Both the position numbers and the translations under genes were made by a program. Positions 36,232-49,464 of a DNA stretch of 64,000 nt are shown in pieces; position 1 is the stretch's first letter, and each line of letters begins with the position of its first letter. The DNA comes from Solen grandis (lineage: Eukaryota; Mollusca; Bivalvia; Adapedonta; Solenidae). A model generated the notes under the pieces. The model was not told where the DNA came from. It saw nothing but the letters and a program-made list of their open reading frames with translations, and did no database searches. The stretch lies in NCBI GenBank assembly GCA_021229015.1, contig CM037783.1, positions 25,300,052 to 25,364,051 on the forward strand, read 5' to 3'.

Positions 36232-37078
36232 AAAGCCTCCTCATTGAAAAAGTTCAAGGTTACAGTTTCTTTTCTTCAAAACAATATTCTGATGTTCACA
36301 TATGTAAAGAAATTGTGTTGAATACGAAAATGTAAATATTAAGAAAAATAAAAACTGCATTTTTACAGAAAATAAAAAAAGACATTTTGGAAATTGTGTG
36401 TGGGGTGGGTTGGGATAGCTTCATTTTCAAATATTTTTTCTTTATTTTTTCTTTTTTTTTCTTTTTTTTTTTTTACAGAGAAACCTTCAATAACCTTTAA
36501 TTTTATTATACTCGTTCAGAACAATATAGATCTCCAAGTTAGGGGCTACCGAGCTGTTTTTATGGTATCTGGCTAATGCTAAATAAGGAAACAAAGTTTG
36601 AAACCTCTTAAGCACACTTATTTCATTTCAGATTATTTGAATAGGTAATTCAACCAGACGTTTTTTTTGTTTGTTGGCGAAACAACCTTTTAAACGTATA
36701 TTTTGATGAAAGTTACACTGTGTTACGTATTGTGATGACGTTGTGACAGATTATATTCGAACATTTGGAATACCCCAAAAATGTTTCACTGCACATGTCC
36801 GAAACTATGCGAAGGTATCTCAAACTCAAATCACAGGTTTCTAAACGTTTCTGACGTTTGAAATGTTATCCAAAGCCTCCAAAACATTTTAAAAAAGTCG
36901 TTTAAAAAAAAAAGCTCCCTAGAGCACAGCAGCCGTCTCTCCTCTGTGAAGGGATACATTGATTTGTTTATATCAAACATAAAGTCTAAATGTAAATGCA
37001 GTACAACTACGAGCGTACTTTACACTTTTATAACGTAACAGCATTTTTTCGCGTATAAGTACCAAATGGGATTCTACA

Positions 37079-37310
37079 TTAACCCTTTCCCTCATATAGA
37101 CTCATTTTGACGCACTCAATAGGTACCACATAAAGCCTGATCTGCAGAAAACCACAGTTAAACCTTACCAAATTTAATTACAAAATCCTCATTTCCAGAC
37201 CACTGAGGAGCAGCGAACAGCATAAAACCTCGCAGTTACTCGCAGGCTGATCTGGTTTTATGCTGTTCGCATAGGTCTTTTCATGGTTTCCTCTATGAGG
37301 AAAGGGTTAA
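37079..37310. mobile_element. piggyBac-like MITE, copy 1
   Basis: TTAA-flanked at both ends, with CCCTTTCCCTCATATAG and its inverted counterpart CTATGAGGAAAGGG. TTAA target duplications with CCC-starting inverted repeats are piggyBac hallmarks. Part of the central hairpin (GATCAGCCTG) is deleted in this copy. Confidence 0.8.
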
Positions 37311-38402
37311 GGTCTTCCCATCCAAATAGCGATAAATTCCATCAAAGCCATGCATATAACGTAACAATACACATGTATATAAACTTTTAAACAATGGTAA
37401 TCTTAGGGGCAAAGTGGCATGTAATGTCAAGTGACAGAAGTTCTTTTATTATCTCCCCTTGATTATTTTGTTGTCAAGTATAGGACATGTAATCAAGACT
37501 TAAAGCCATGATGCTATGAAATACCAAGTATGAAAACTATTGAATTTTTCAGACGCTATTTACCCAGCAAATATCATAATGTAAATTGTTGCTCGATTTG
37601 ATAGAAATGGAAAGGTTAATTATCGGATCAGTCAGATGCCAAATCTTAACATTCACAAGTAAGTCATCGTCATAGTTCCTTACAAATAAATTATAGTCGG
37701 ATCCTGGTAATTCGAGGTATTTTCGCCCTGTGGTTCATTCCGAATAAGCCAGTTACAATACAATATCAATCTAAACATAAGAAAAAGTATATTGTAATTA
37801 ACTCATTTGGGTTTCTGATCTCTATTACAGACATGCAATAAAAAGTTAACAATTATGGTTTAATCCGTTTGTATGTAGCGGTCCGCTCATTGAAAGAAAG
37901 CTTATTAATATGTCCTTTTTAAAAAAAAATCAAACAAATTCACATATCGAAACTAAAATGTGACTTTTTGGACCTTCCAAATCTGACAAATGTATTTTCA
38001 ATAAAATGGAAAACACAGTGGCACGAATATGGATTTTAAGGTTTGGTGTGTCCTTAAGGTAAATATAAATAAAAAAATATGTGATTACCCGCTGAAACTT
38101 CCTTGCCAACCACTCAGAAAACCAATTTAAGTGTCCTATGTCCAGAAATAACCTTTATATCCATGCCATCTCATGCACATATACATGTTTACGTAAGCGG
38201 GCGATCATTTTGCTGAGATCTGGTGACTTTTATTGAAACAGAAACCGTTCATGTATTTCATGATTGTACACTGAAGGCGAAAATGAAACGCAACATATCA
38301 AAATAAAGATATGATAAGTACTAAGAATCGGTGTTTTCCGCCGGACTTTGTTGTTAACTGTATATGACCAACTCCACCTCATAAAAAAGGACCATTCTTC
38401 TC

Positions 38403-38502
38403 NNNNNNNNNNNNNNNNNNNNNNNNNNNNNNNNNNNNNNNNNNNNNNNNNNNNNNNNNNNNNNNNNNNNNNNNNNNNNNNNNNNNNNNNNNNNNNNNNN
38501 NN
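38403..38502. other. Assembly gap (100 N)
   Basis: Exactly 100 N, a usual placeholder for a gap of unknown size. It falls at the minisatellite start of a tandem-core element, a place where assembly often fails. Confidence 0.97.
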
Positions 38503-40112
38503 CGTGCGTCGTGCGTCGTCCGTCGTGCGTCGTCAGTCGTCCGTCGTCCGTCGTCAACAATTTTCTTTAAACGACATCTCCTCTGAAACTGCCGGACAGA
38601 ATTTAATGAAACTTGGCAGGAATGTTCCTTGGGTAAGGCTCTACAAAAGTTGCTAAAATAAAGTTGATCCATGAAGAACTCTGGTTGCCATGGCAACAAA
38701 AAGAAAAATAATTTGAAAACTTTAAAAATCATCTCCTTCAAAACTACTGGCCAGATTTCAAAATAATTTGGTACAGATGTTCCTTGGGTCAACCTCTACC
38801 AAAGTTGCTAAAATTATTCTGATCCGTAAAAAAACATGGCCGCCAGGGGCGGGGCTTATTTGCCTTATATGTATATAGAGAAACCTTTAAACAACATCTC
38901 CTCTGAAACCACTGGACAGAATTTGATTAAACTTGGCAGGGATGATCCTTGGGTCAACCTTCACAAAAGTTGCTAAAATAAACTTGATCCATGTAGAACT
39001 CTGGTTGCCATGGCAACAAAAAAAAAAAAAAATGAAAACTTTAAAAATCATCTTCTTCAAAACTACTGGCCAGATTTTAAAATAAATTGGTACAGATGTT
39101 CCTTGGGTCAACCTCTACCAAAGTTGCTAAAATTATTCCGATCCGAAAAAAAACATGGCCGCCAGGGGCGGGGCTTATTTGCCTTATATGTATATAGAGA
39201 AACCTTTAAACAACATCTCCTCTGAAACCACTGGACAGAATTTGATTAAACTTGGCAGGGATGATCCTTGGGTCAACCTTCACAAAAGTTGCTAAAATAA
39301 ACTTGATCCATGTAGAACTGGTTGCCATGGCAACAAAAAAAAACCAAAAAAAACTCTAAAAATCATCTTCTTCAAAACTACTGGCCAGATCTTAAAATAA
39401 ATTGGTACAGATGTTCCTTGGGCAAACCTCTACCAAAGTTGGTAAAATTATTCCGATCAGTAAAAAAACATGGCCGCCAGGGGCGGGGCTTATTTGCCTT
39501 ATATGTATATAGAGAAACCTTTAAACAACATCTCCTCTGAAACCACTGGACAGATTTAGATTAAACTTGGCAGGGATGATCCTTGGGTCAACCTTCACAA
39601 AAGTTGCTAAAATAAACTTGATCCATGTAGAACTCTGGTTGCCATGGCAACAAAAAGAAAAAAAAAATGAAAACTTTAAAAATCATCTTCTTCAAAACTA
39701 CTGGCCAGATTTTAAAATAAATTGGTACAGATGTTTCTTGGGTCAGCCTCTACCAAAGTTGCTAAAAATTTTTCCGATCCGTAAAAAACATGGCCGCCAG
39801 GGGCGGGGCTTATTTGCCTTATATGTATATAGGGAAAACTTTAATCAACATTTCCTCTGAAACCACTGGACAGAATTTGATTAAATTTGGCAGGAATGAT
39901 CCTTGGGTCAACCTTCACAAAAGTTCCTAAAATAAACTTGATCCATATAGAACTCTGGTTGGCATGGCAACAAAAAGAAAAAAAATATGAAAACTTTAAA
40001 AATCATCTTCTTCAAAACTACTGGCCAGATTTTAAAATAAATTGGTACAGATGTTCCTTGGGTCAACCTATTTATCTCAGGTGAGCGATTTAGGGCCATC
40101 ATGGGCCTCTTG
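38503..40112 (+). mobile_element. Tandem-core element, locus 1 (319-bp units, 5' end in gap)
   Basis: Starts in a CGTCGTC/CGTGCGTCGT minisatellite next to the N run, then has five copies of a roughly 319-bp unit, each with TTGCCATGGCAACAAAAAGA, GTTCCTTGGGTCAACCTCTA and GGCCGCCAGGGGCGGGGCTT. It ends CTCAGGTGAGCGATTTAGGG, CCATCATGGGCCTCTTG. The translated frames in it repeat with the unit and are not genes. Its design (short ends around a variable number of tandem cores) fits pearl/Helentron-like bivalve elements, which is inference. Confidence 0.75.
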
Positions 40113-43100
40113 TTTAATTATTGAAGAATCATTTTAATATGGATTTATATATAGGTATGCATAATTATAATGTTTATTGATGTACGTGGAAAAATAAACA
40201 TTATCAATTGATCTTATAAAAAAAAAAAATCAGCATGTACCATAGTATTGGGACACTTTTTGAAAAATTAGTTTTTAAGGACTAAGTATTGGAACAATTT
40301 TTTTTTTTTATTACTTAGAGTGATTATGGTCATCACATTACAAACAATGTAACAAATAGTGTTTCTCTCAGTGTCTTACCTTGACACAACTTTACAGGAA
40401 TATTCATGGCTGTATTTGACATTTTATCTTATTTTATGAAAGCCTGTTGTTAAGAAAACTTGACTGTCAAATTGGAAAATGTTGTACCTGCAATGCTATG
40501 CTGGATTTTTTAAATAAATTTGTAGCTGACCAACTATTGGTGATGCTAATTAGGTGCTAGTCACTTTGGTTTCTAGCTTTAAGACAACCTCTCTATTTAA
40601 AAATCAATTCAAATATATGAATATGAATAACAATTTGCATATGCAAAGAACATATTGACGTGTAGCATTCAAAGGGTTTAATACAAATAACCTCACCTTA
40701 ACCTCACCTGTCTCAGTGTACAGGTGTTCAGACTTTTCATGGTCCTGATGTTTCCTTAATGTTGACATTGTAAAATAAATAGATACGAGAAACTGTAGGA
40801 ATTTTTTCATATAACTTATATAAGTTGATTAAAATTGTTTAGAAATTAACAGGGGAGAAATGAATAACCTCAATTACATATGAACAGCATATCAGTGTCT
40901 ATTGGACCGATTAGAACAGATGGTTGTCATGCACCTATAATTATTAGTATTCTGCCTTGGAGGTAATTAATACAGTTTATTAATCAGTTTGATCCCTGCA
41001 AAATGCTTCCAGAACAACCCAGAAACCGTCTTAAGGGATTAGAATATAACGTAAAAACTTATTTCCCAATCAGCCGAAAATATTATATTTTTTTCAAGAA
41101 GAACATGAACCTACTTTATGGAACTTTTTCCTAAACAGCCATGATTTAAAAAGGTGATTATTTTACCACCATATCTATTGCAGGTTAGGAATTGTTGTGT
41201 ACTGTTGTAGCCTATTAACCCTTTGCCATACATGTATACCAATCTACATGTTAGAGGTCAGATCAAACCAAAGTGATTCAATTGAGCCGAACTTGCTAGA
41301 CTGAAACTAGCAAGATATACTTCAGGCTTGTTCAATTTGTTTAATTTATACAGATTTGCATAATGCAAATTTCAATAAATAACATAGAAATAAAAAAGAT
41401 TTTGGATTTGTTCATCCAAAATCTTAGTTTGGCAGACTGAAATGTTGTCTGTCTTAACATGTATTACAGTGTCTTTTCTTCTAAAGGTGCACATAAGAGG
41501 GTTCAGTGGTTGCCCGTCCAGACATGTGGGTTTTCTCCGGGTCCATATTGTTATTATTTGCCACAGAAATCCCATGTATTATACAGTTTCTGGGGCCCAT
41601 TTGGTAAGAGCTTTTGTCCAGTAACAATGATGTTGTACATTTGATCCCCGGCTACAACATACAAGGTATTAATATGGCATTTCTTGGTGTTATGGCTGAA
41701 ATACTGTTGATGGGACACTGAACAAACAAATGTATATCATTAAGTACCACACCACTTCATTAAGAGGACTCATCGCTTTACTATCTTAAGTGCAAATAGA
41801 AATAGAAGAAAATGGAACAATGTTATGGTCAACTATTGATTTGGTCAATCAAACTGCTAATCTAGTGCAAGTGATTATTCTGAAATATTGATATCATAAC
41901 ACTGTACACTTGTATCACCCCAATTAAATGCCTCTTGGGACTAATCTGTGACACTGTCCATTAAAGATAATGAGCAATAATTTCAGTGAACTAACGTCAG
42001 TAAAGTATCAGTAATCATAGGCCAAGACACAAGGTTTTCATCTTCAAGACGAGACAGGCCATGGGGTTAGCAGTCTTTCAAAATTTCACAAATTTGCCTT
42101 CAGTGGAAGTTGGGTATCTTACAAATATATGTTTATGTTAGAAAGTAAGCTGACAATCTTAATCAAATTACTTAAAAAATTGTGTATTCAAATGTGCAGT
42201 TCTATACCACAGGTCATATTCAGCTTTTTTTAAGTTAAAAAATCAAAGGTCCAAAAGACATTAACAGCTAGCATCAAGCATTGAAAAGTTGAAAGTGCCA
42301 CAAATTACATCACAGATAGTCCTCATGATATATATATAGATATGAAATTAATGAGATTTGGGTACTATTTTGTTAGCGGAGTGATATATGTAATTGAGAT
42401 GTCTTAGTGATAAGGCATCTCAATTAAGCTTTAAGTTCAACACCTTAAAAGAGTTCCTCAGTTGTCAAAGAATCAATGTATTCAGTCGTACATGAAGATA
42501 GAACAAGGAAGTGTTTAGTGTTTATATTATTGCTTGGTCACCTCCATGTCCAGTGTACTGGAACAATGTGTTCATATATCAGCTGGTTGATCCCTTTGTG
42601 CTGTGAAGGAAAGCACTTTTATGATACAAACCAGGAAACAATGAGTTAGGATAGTCATCTATTGTTTGACTGTCTTAATCCCTCTGTAAAGTAAAGATCA
42701 AGATTAATAATGTAATTTGGGGATCTTTTAGTTACACATTATAGAAACTTTAATGAAGTTTTATTTATCTCTTCCGTCAAAATTTCCTAAGATTTTTTTT
42801 TTCCTGTATCTACGGATTTTGATGTGTCTTAAATTTTTCTATGTTTCAGCCTTTCTCACTTACAATGAACTTTAATTTTCGTCACTGTCAGAATGTTGTT
42901 TAGACTTTTTGTATCAGTGTGAACTCACTGTATGTATAATTAATTACCAGCAAGTCTTCCCAACAATGGTGGACCAGAACTCTTGTGACAAGGTTTTGTT
43001 TCTTACATATACTGGTGTCTGTGCGACAGTTTTGTACAAATACATTTACACGGATATCGTTTCTAAGCTTTAAATGTATCCAAAAGTGAAGGTTTTTTTT

Positions 43101-44040
43101 TCATTTCCAGTACTTAATTGAAAGTTGAGCCAAATACATCGTAAACTCCATTCAATTTCATTTTTTGGAAAGGTTTTTCACTGAAAAATTCCATCCTTTA
43201 AATTAATGATGACGTCAGCGGCGTCTGCTCAAGTTGACTTTTTTTTTATCTGCTATAACTTCTAAGTCCTTTATTGAATTACTTCAATATTTGGACAGTT
43301 GCTTTAGTGAATGGACCTTTACATCATGCAGTTGACCTTGTGACCATGACCTTTGACCTAAATTTGATTAAAAAGCCTGAAAACCCTGTCCATAATACCA
43401 GTAGCTAGGTCATGTTAAATGTTTCACATGGAAAGATGAATCATGCTTGGGGCAAGAAATACACCAAGTATCAAATTGTTTTGAAAGGCAAAATCTTATA
43501 GAATTAAAGCACTACTTCATGGTGGTCCTGATGAACTCTTTTTTGAGATTTAAACAAAAGGAATTGATATAGGAATTGAAACACCCAGTAGATCCACAGT
43601 TTATCTAGAGCTGTTAGCCTTGTAACACACTATGTCAATAATATAGTTGGTCTGTTAAGATACAACATGAAGTTGTCAAACATTTTCAGGTAATTTCCTC
43701 ATTTTCCAGGTCAGGCCATTTGCCATATTTGCTTTTCATGAGGACAGTCACTTGTTATCAATTTAATTTGTTGCCGAGTTGTTTGATCAGAGCTCCAGCC
43801 TTCAAGTGAAAGTTGTAAATGTAAAATATGTAGTAAGTGTTCATTAGATATATTGTTTAAACAAAAGCTTAAGACCTCATAAAAGGGTTTGCTTATGTAA
43901 ACATGACAGGTTTTGTGTTTTGGAGATTTGGTAATGTTTGGCACATTTCAGTTTATTTTTATCTGTTTTGTTCAGGATTGATTCTAGTATTTGAAAAGTG
44001 TTGTACAGTGGTTATTAAAAGCCTGGGTGGAGAAGGGGAG
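40113..44040. other. Non-coding stretch, possibly intronic or intergenic
   Basis: Apart from the SINE-like tail at 41595, no exon was found. 43240-43560 has tandem-core-like wording (GACCTTGTGACCATGACCTT) and may be an old copy of such an element. The first kinesin exons were looked for here without success. Confidence 0.5.
41595..41725 (+). mobile_element. SINE-B-like tail with a different head
   Basis: TTTGATCCCCGGCTACAACA (B-box-like) is followed by TATGGCTGAAATACTGTTGA and TGGGACACTGAAC. Only the 3' domain clearly matches SINE-B. The head region differs, and the preceding GTGGGTTTTCTCCGGGTCC resembles the SINE-D body. Confidence 0.5.
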
Positions 44041-44110
44041 AAAAATGACAAGGTATGAATATTCAGTGTAAATTGATTAAACCGGTAAGTATCGGTAAAC
44101 TGGTTTTTAG

Positions 44111-44338
44111 ATGTTTAAGTATTGGTCCAGTCATGGCACTTACTCAGGTGGCCACTTCAAACAAAAGACTTATAAAATTGGTACCAGATGCACCCTTGCC
44201 TGGCACTCGGCAAAATGTGGTTGCTATGGGAACTCTGAGTACTCAGACTGGTTCTGTCCAAGAACTTGTCTCCTGTGTATCAGTGCTATACACCGGACAT
44301 GTAAAAGAACCAAGGGGTCTATTCACAATATCAGCTAG
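44111..44338 (+). CDS. ShK-like cysteine-rich segment (possible exon or gene fragment)
   Basis: An open frame follows a possible acceptor GGTTTTTAG. Its centre reads CTLAWHSAKCGCYGNSEYSD and then WFCPRTCLLC. The W, the N-x-E-Y stretch and the closing C-x3-C-x2-C spacing resemble ShKT domains, six-cysteine modules found widely in secreted animal proteins and proteases and not only in anemone peptides. The first conserved cysteine is not clear, an extra cysteine (CGC) is present, and no signal peptide is visible in this segment. It ends in a TAG with no evident donor. It could be the last exon of a secreted-protein gene, a relic, or coincidence. It lies about 10 kb upstream of the first kinesin exon and is unrelated to it. 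Confidence 0.35.
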   Translation: MFKYWSSHGTYSGGHFKQKTYKIGTRCTLAWHSAKCGCYGNSEYSDWFCPRTCLLCISAIHRTCKRTKGSIHNIS

Positions 44339-45193
44339 GATATCGCACACGGACTTCCTTGTATAATACCACTGTCTCTTCTGATGCTGTCTCTTCAACA
44401 AAAACAGGACCCACACATAGGAATTAAATCCTTGACTGCAAGGTCTAAAAATGGCCATAATAGCCAGAAAATGATTACTAGCCATTACAATAAAAGTTGA
44501 AAAAGAACCATCCCAGTCATATCTTACTTCAAGCAATTCTTAAATTGTGGAACACAAATTACCCAGAGGTTGTTGCATTTCTTTTTTATTCCCCATCATT
44601 TCAGGCTTCATTTAGAATGTCATGAAGTAATGCACTTATCAGTTGTGGGGCAGGTGGTGGTCATACATCTTGATACATGGGACTATTCCCCAAGAGGCGG
44701 GAATGATCCCAAGTCCCATTCATGCAAAGCATCTCCCACTCTGGGTCAAAAAAAAGGGAAAATTTCACATTCCCCTGGGTCAGCTGCCTGCCCCCTCCAG
44801 GGGAAAAATATTGATAGGCGCATAATTTCCAGGGGTTAAAACACCAGTCCTGTCCTCTATCTTGGACAGAATCCTGGACACTTAATTGACTAATGAAATA
44901 GTAAATGGGATCCTTAACCAAGAGTTTGCCTAACAGGGAAGTTGTTGGAAGTACCTAATTGTAGACTTTTTATTACAATCACGATTCATTAAACATTTGG
45001 ATACTTTATGAACTCTTTAATTGCAATTTTAATTTAAATTTGTTTTATTTTTTCTTTACTGAAACTTTTAATATTGAGGTTTGATTGCTATAATAAAGAA
45101 TATTTGACAGTTTTTAAGATAATTTTGATAGTCTGTACCAAGTTTTCTTTTTGCAGAAAATAATCTAGCTCTGGTTTTAGAGTAAAAGAAGTA

Positions 45194-45990
45194 CAGTAGA
45201 ACCTCGCCAAACCAAACATCGTTAAACCGAATTCCTTGCCATTTTGAAGTATTTTGGTCCCATTTCTTCCTTTTTTTTAACTAAAAATAAAATGTTTAAT
45301 CCGAATTTCTCTATTTCGATTTTTTCGCTATTTTGAAGTAAAATTCCGGTCCCGAGGTCGCAATTAATGTACATTTTTCAATTTTTATTTCGAAGTTAAA
45401 TTTCATAAATTTTTCGTGAACTAATTATCGTTCTTATTATCATTCGTATCCGGGTCAGTAACCCAGTTTATTTTGCGGAGGCAATTGGAGTGATGGCTCA
45501 TGCAAGTTTTTTACACCTTTTTTCAAGATTGGGTTGGGCAACGTGTGTCCCACCAGAAATGTTGATTATTGCTAATCGATGTCTGACAGGTTGCATAATA
45601 TGCACGTGCCAGAAGATAAACCCAGGTGTCAGATCTTTAGTACATTCCATATCATAGCATTCGTCACTGGCATGCGACGCTACCTGAAGCAGCATATCGA
45701 CGGTAAAAATATGTATCATTGTTTGACATGGTAGAATGATTATGTTCATCAGAAGCATCTATGTAGATCATGATATATTTTCATTACTTTTCATAACTTG
45801 CAAACAGTATATACGTACACCTAATAGGTGGTTTTCATGGCATAACGATTTCCACAATATGCACTGGTAATGAAAACGCAGACATGCACGCTCACAAACT
45901 GAAATTTTCGTCGGATTTTTAATCCGAATAATCGTTATTTCGAAGTTTTCAGCTTGGTCCCAAGAACTTCAATTTAACGAGGTTCTATTG
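45194..45990. mobile_element. pogo/Tigger-like non-autonomous element, about 797 bp
   Basis: Starts CAGTAGAACCTCGCCAAACC and ends with the complement of CAATAGAACCTCGTTAA, flanked by TA on both sides (45192-45193, 45991-45992). CAGT.GAACCTCG ends with a TA duplication are typical of the pogo/Tigger branch of Tc1/mariner. Inner parts (TTAATCCGAAT..CGATT, ATCCGAATAATCGTTATTTC) extend the inverted repeat. No DDE transposase was recognised. Confidence 0.7.
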
Positions 45991-45999
45991 TATTACTGA

Positions 46000-48700
46000 T
46001 TAATATACTCAAAGGAAAAGGAAATGCAGGGTAACTAGTATCTGTAGTATCCAGACTCAAGTTTTTACTTCCTAACCTTGCAATAAACATCCTGTCATAG
46101 ACCCCATCTCATTCAAAAGCATATATTTTGTTTGAAAAAAAATCTTCATCAAAATAATTTAAACTGTAATACCATCGAATACTTCCTTTTTAAAACTGAC
46201 ACAAAAGTTTACCTTGCATTCCTTTTTCCTTTGAGTATATAAGAAGGTCTGGAGTGGTCCAATATGTCCCTACTTTCTTAAGCTATTGAGGAATTTTGGC
46301 CTTGGTGATTTATTGTTAAAACTTATATGTTAGGCAGCCACTATGCATTATACATGTATATCTGTTACATAAGATTACATATGATCAAGGAGATCAGATC
46401 TATTATGCCATTGATTTGTACTCTATTCTCATAAGCCTTCACCTATTTAAGGCTTTGCCCGCAGCAATAAATATTAACCCTTCTGTATACACAGGGCTTA
46501 TAGCAGAATTGGCTTTGACTGACTTGTCAATATGGTAAAGGGATTTACTGGTTTTGGGTCATCCTTTCTTTTATTAGTATTAGAAATGAATGGTTAACCC
46601 TTATATGTAAGGTAATTTTACCTGTCTGAAGTCATTCTAGAGCTATTTCAAAATACACCCAGTGAATGACCCATGTTTTTCAGATATTGAGATATTGACC
46701 TCAACAATAGAGTTGGTTCTTCTTTCTTGGTTTTATTATAGATCTGCCATTGTTGTAAATCATATTGATTTTATGTATATTGTACATACTAGGTGGGAGG
46801 ATAAAATAAAAGAGAATTGGGTACTTGTAACTTGATCACGGTTGTACTTTTTAATATATGGCTGCCAGGTTTAATGTAATTGCGTCACCGGCAAAGTTTC
46901 GAAATTTCAAATATTTGTTTTCGGACATCCATGGAGAAGTGGCAAGGTTTGATCAGCTGACGATTATACACTGAGTGGGATTAGATAAGATTAGGGCAAG
47001 ATAGAAATACATTTTTACAGGGCATTATATATACACACATGTAATGCACTGGGAAAGTATATGAAGTATTACTTTGGTACATTGATTTGTAAATTAATTT
47101 GAATGTTGTCATAATGTACTACAAGCAATAGATTACAGATGATAATTAACTAATTTGTTTTTAAATATGATGATAATCATGTCATTAAATCATGAAAATG
47201 TTTAAAACTTAATTATAAGAGCATTACAGGTACATCCAGCACTGTTCATTTTTTATTTTATTTCTTTATTATAGGCTGTACACAAGCATATTTCCTTGAG
47301 AGATGTGACAATATCTGGTGCAGTTTCCTCACAAAACAGCTGTTTGCTGTAGAGTTTTCATATTCCTCGGACAAATATTATACACAAATTGTAGGAAAAT
47401 ATTGTCGGAGAAATTCCTTTTCTTCTCAGCAGAAAAATCCTTAATGTTTATTATTGTCAAAAAGCAATTTTACAGTTTTAAATAGTGAAATATTAAGCTC
47501 CACCTTGCCTATTCATTGTTGAGACAACTGCTCACAATCAAAACCATCTGTTATTTTGTGTAAACCAGGTCAATCATTGACTACCTATTATCCCAGCATA
47601 TCTGTTGGATGGCCTGTAAGTCCTTATAAATACATTTACCCTGTTTGAACTCTGGAAATGTCCGAACATGAACACATTATACTTTGTGCACTATAGTTGA
47701 TTTTGTACCGTGGGAGGTAGGTAGGACTAACCTTAGTATAAACCACAAATACACATACAAAAAGCCACAAAAAAGTGAAATTCATGCACAGATTTAGAGA
47801 ATGGGTACATGTAACCAGGGGGTCCAGACCCCCCTCTGATCCATACATCTACTCCATCCCAAAGGCTTAGACCGTCTCTGAGATCTTATCGCTGTCGAAT
47901 CCATGCGTGAAATAAATCCGACCTTAAAGAAGATGGAATTTCAACATCAGGTTTAGGATTAAAAAAGTTCATGGAAATCAAAAGAATTCATGTACAAACT
48001 TGTATTGTGAAAAAGAGAAACATTGGACGGACCCTTTCTAGATTTTCCCAAAGTTGTTTGTGTACTCTTTTAATACACTGCTCTTGCTAAACATTAAATT
48101 TCATCCCTTGTAATCAAATTCTATGTCATCTCAATTCCCATATACTAATAGTTGCATGTCATTTGGATTAATCACAGCCATTTAGAATTAGAGCTACATC
48201 TGAAGGGTCATTTAAAATATCCATGGATTATAATCTGTTATAATTACATTCATGAATTTGTTTGAGGGTGTTTGGAATAGATCAGTATAGATATATCATT
48301 CAAAAATATTAAGAGATTTAAGATTTGAAATGCAAGCTCTAGTAAATCTCAAAGCTTTTAAAATCTCTGCTTTATGATTCTGTAGACTTTTCTGAGCATG
48401 TTTGATACACACATTCCGTATGAAAATGTGTGAAAAGCAGGCCATGGGAGCTTCATGCTGAATGGCAAAATATTTCTTCACATTGTCAATATGTCTGATT
48501 CATGAATAGATATGTATTAATCCTTTTCCCAAAAATTTGACGGTGTATATGCAGATTACGCAAGTCTTTGATCTATCTTAGATACTGGTAATAAGATTGT
48601 ACTCATCAGGTGTATTGTCCAAACCTATGAAACTGAACCTAACCTTTATGCATGAATATATAACAATAAAATTACTTATAGAACATTTATACCTGTAAGC
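46000..48700. other. Non-coding stretch, possibly kinesin 5' intron or intergenic
   Basis: No exon, repeat family member or structural RNA was recognised. Confidence 0.5.
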
Positions 48701-48712
48701 TTATACAGTACA

Positions 48713-49300
48713 GCTCCATTATGACGTTTTGATTAGGGTCCATAATTAGATAGCATAATTATTATATTTGATAAAAATAATACAGTGCAGCCCCATAAAT
48801 TATGACGTTATAATTAGGGTCCATAATTAGATAGCATAATTACTATATTTGATAAAAATAATACAGTGCAGCTCCATTATGACGCTATAATTAGGGTCCA
48901 TAATTAGATTATTGGATAAAAATAATACAGTGCAGCTCCATAGATTATGACGTTATAATTAGGGTCCATAATTAGATAGCATAATTATTATATTTGATAA
49001 AAATAATACAGTGCAGCTCGATTATGACGTTATAATTAGGGTCCATAATTAGATAGCATAATTATTATATTGGATAAAAATAATACAGTGCAGCTATAAT
49101 TAGGGTCCATAATTAGATAGCATAATTATTATATTGGATAAAAATAATACAGTGCAGCTCCATAAATTATGACGTTATAATTAGGGTCCATAATTAGATA
49201 GCATAATTATTATATTTGAAAAAATCCATAATTATTTAGATAGCATAATTATTATATTTGATAAAAATAATACAGTGCAGCTCCATTATGATGCTATATA
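48713..49300. repeat. Tandem array, about 75-115 bp units
   Basis: About seven units with ACAGTGCAGCTCCATTATGA, TATAATTAGGGTCCATAATT, AGATAGCATAATTATTATAT and TTTGATAAAAATAA, with indels between units. The unit start CAGTGCAGCTCCATTATGAC looks like a pogo/Tigger-type inverted-repeat end, so the array may have grown from a transposon end (inference). Confidence 0.8.
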
Positions 49301-49464
49301 GCACACTTAAACAAATAATACATAACACAAGATTCTTATTTGCAATGCATTACAATGAATGACAGAAAAAAAGGACATACCCATTTTTGTTAACCAGTCT
49401 GCTATGATTTTATTATAAAGGTCATGAGGATTTAATTCATTTGTTGAAATGATCACAATCTCAT

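Larger units (their letters stand above)
31705..37075. other. Long AT-rich non-coding stretch
   Basis: Apart from the repeat at 33390 and the AAAT microsatellite nothing was recognised. Open frames are short and without domain signatures. Confidence 0.55.

Noticed and set aside
38348..38560. Frames running through the N run
   Set aside because: They contain translated N and minisatellite sequence.
38887..40102. Series of about 71-74 aa frames on both strands (for example with HLLQNYWPDFKINWYRCSLG)
   Set aside because: They recur at exactly the 319-bp spacing of the tandem core and drift with small indels; they are repeat units, as are those at 60300-61837.
43990..44050. Short exon of the kinesin 5' part (TGGTTATTAAAAGCCTGGGT between AG and GT)
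   Set aside because: Acceptor and donor look possible, but the residues do not match the kinesin N-terminal strands and no partner exon was found.
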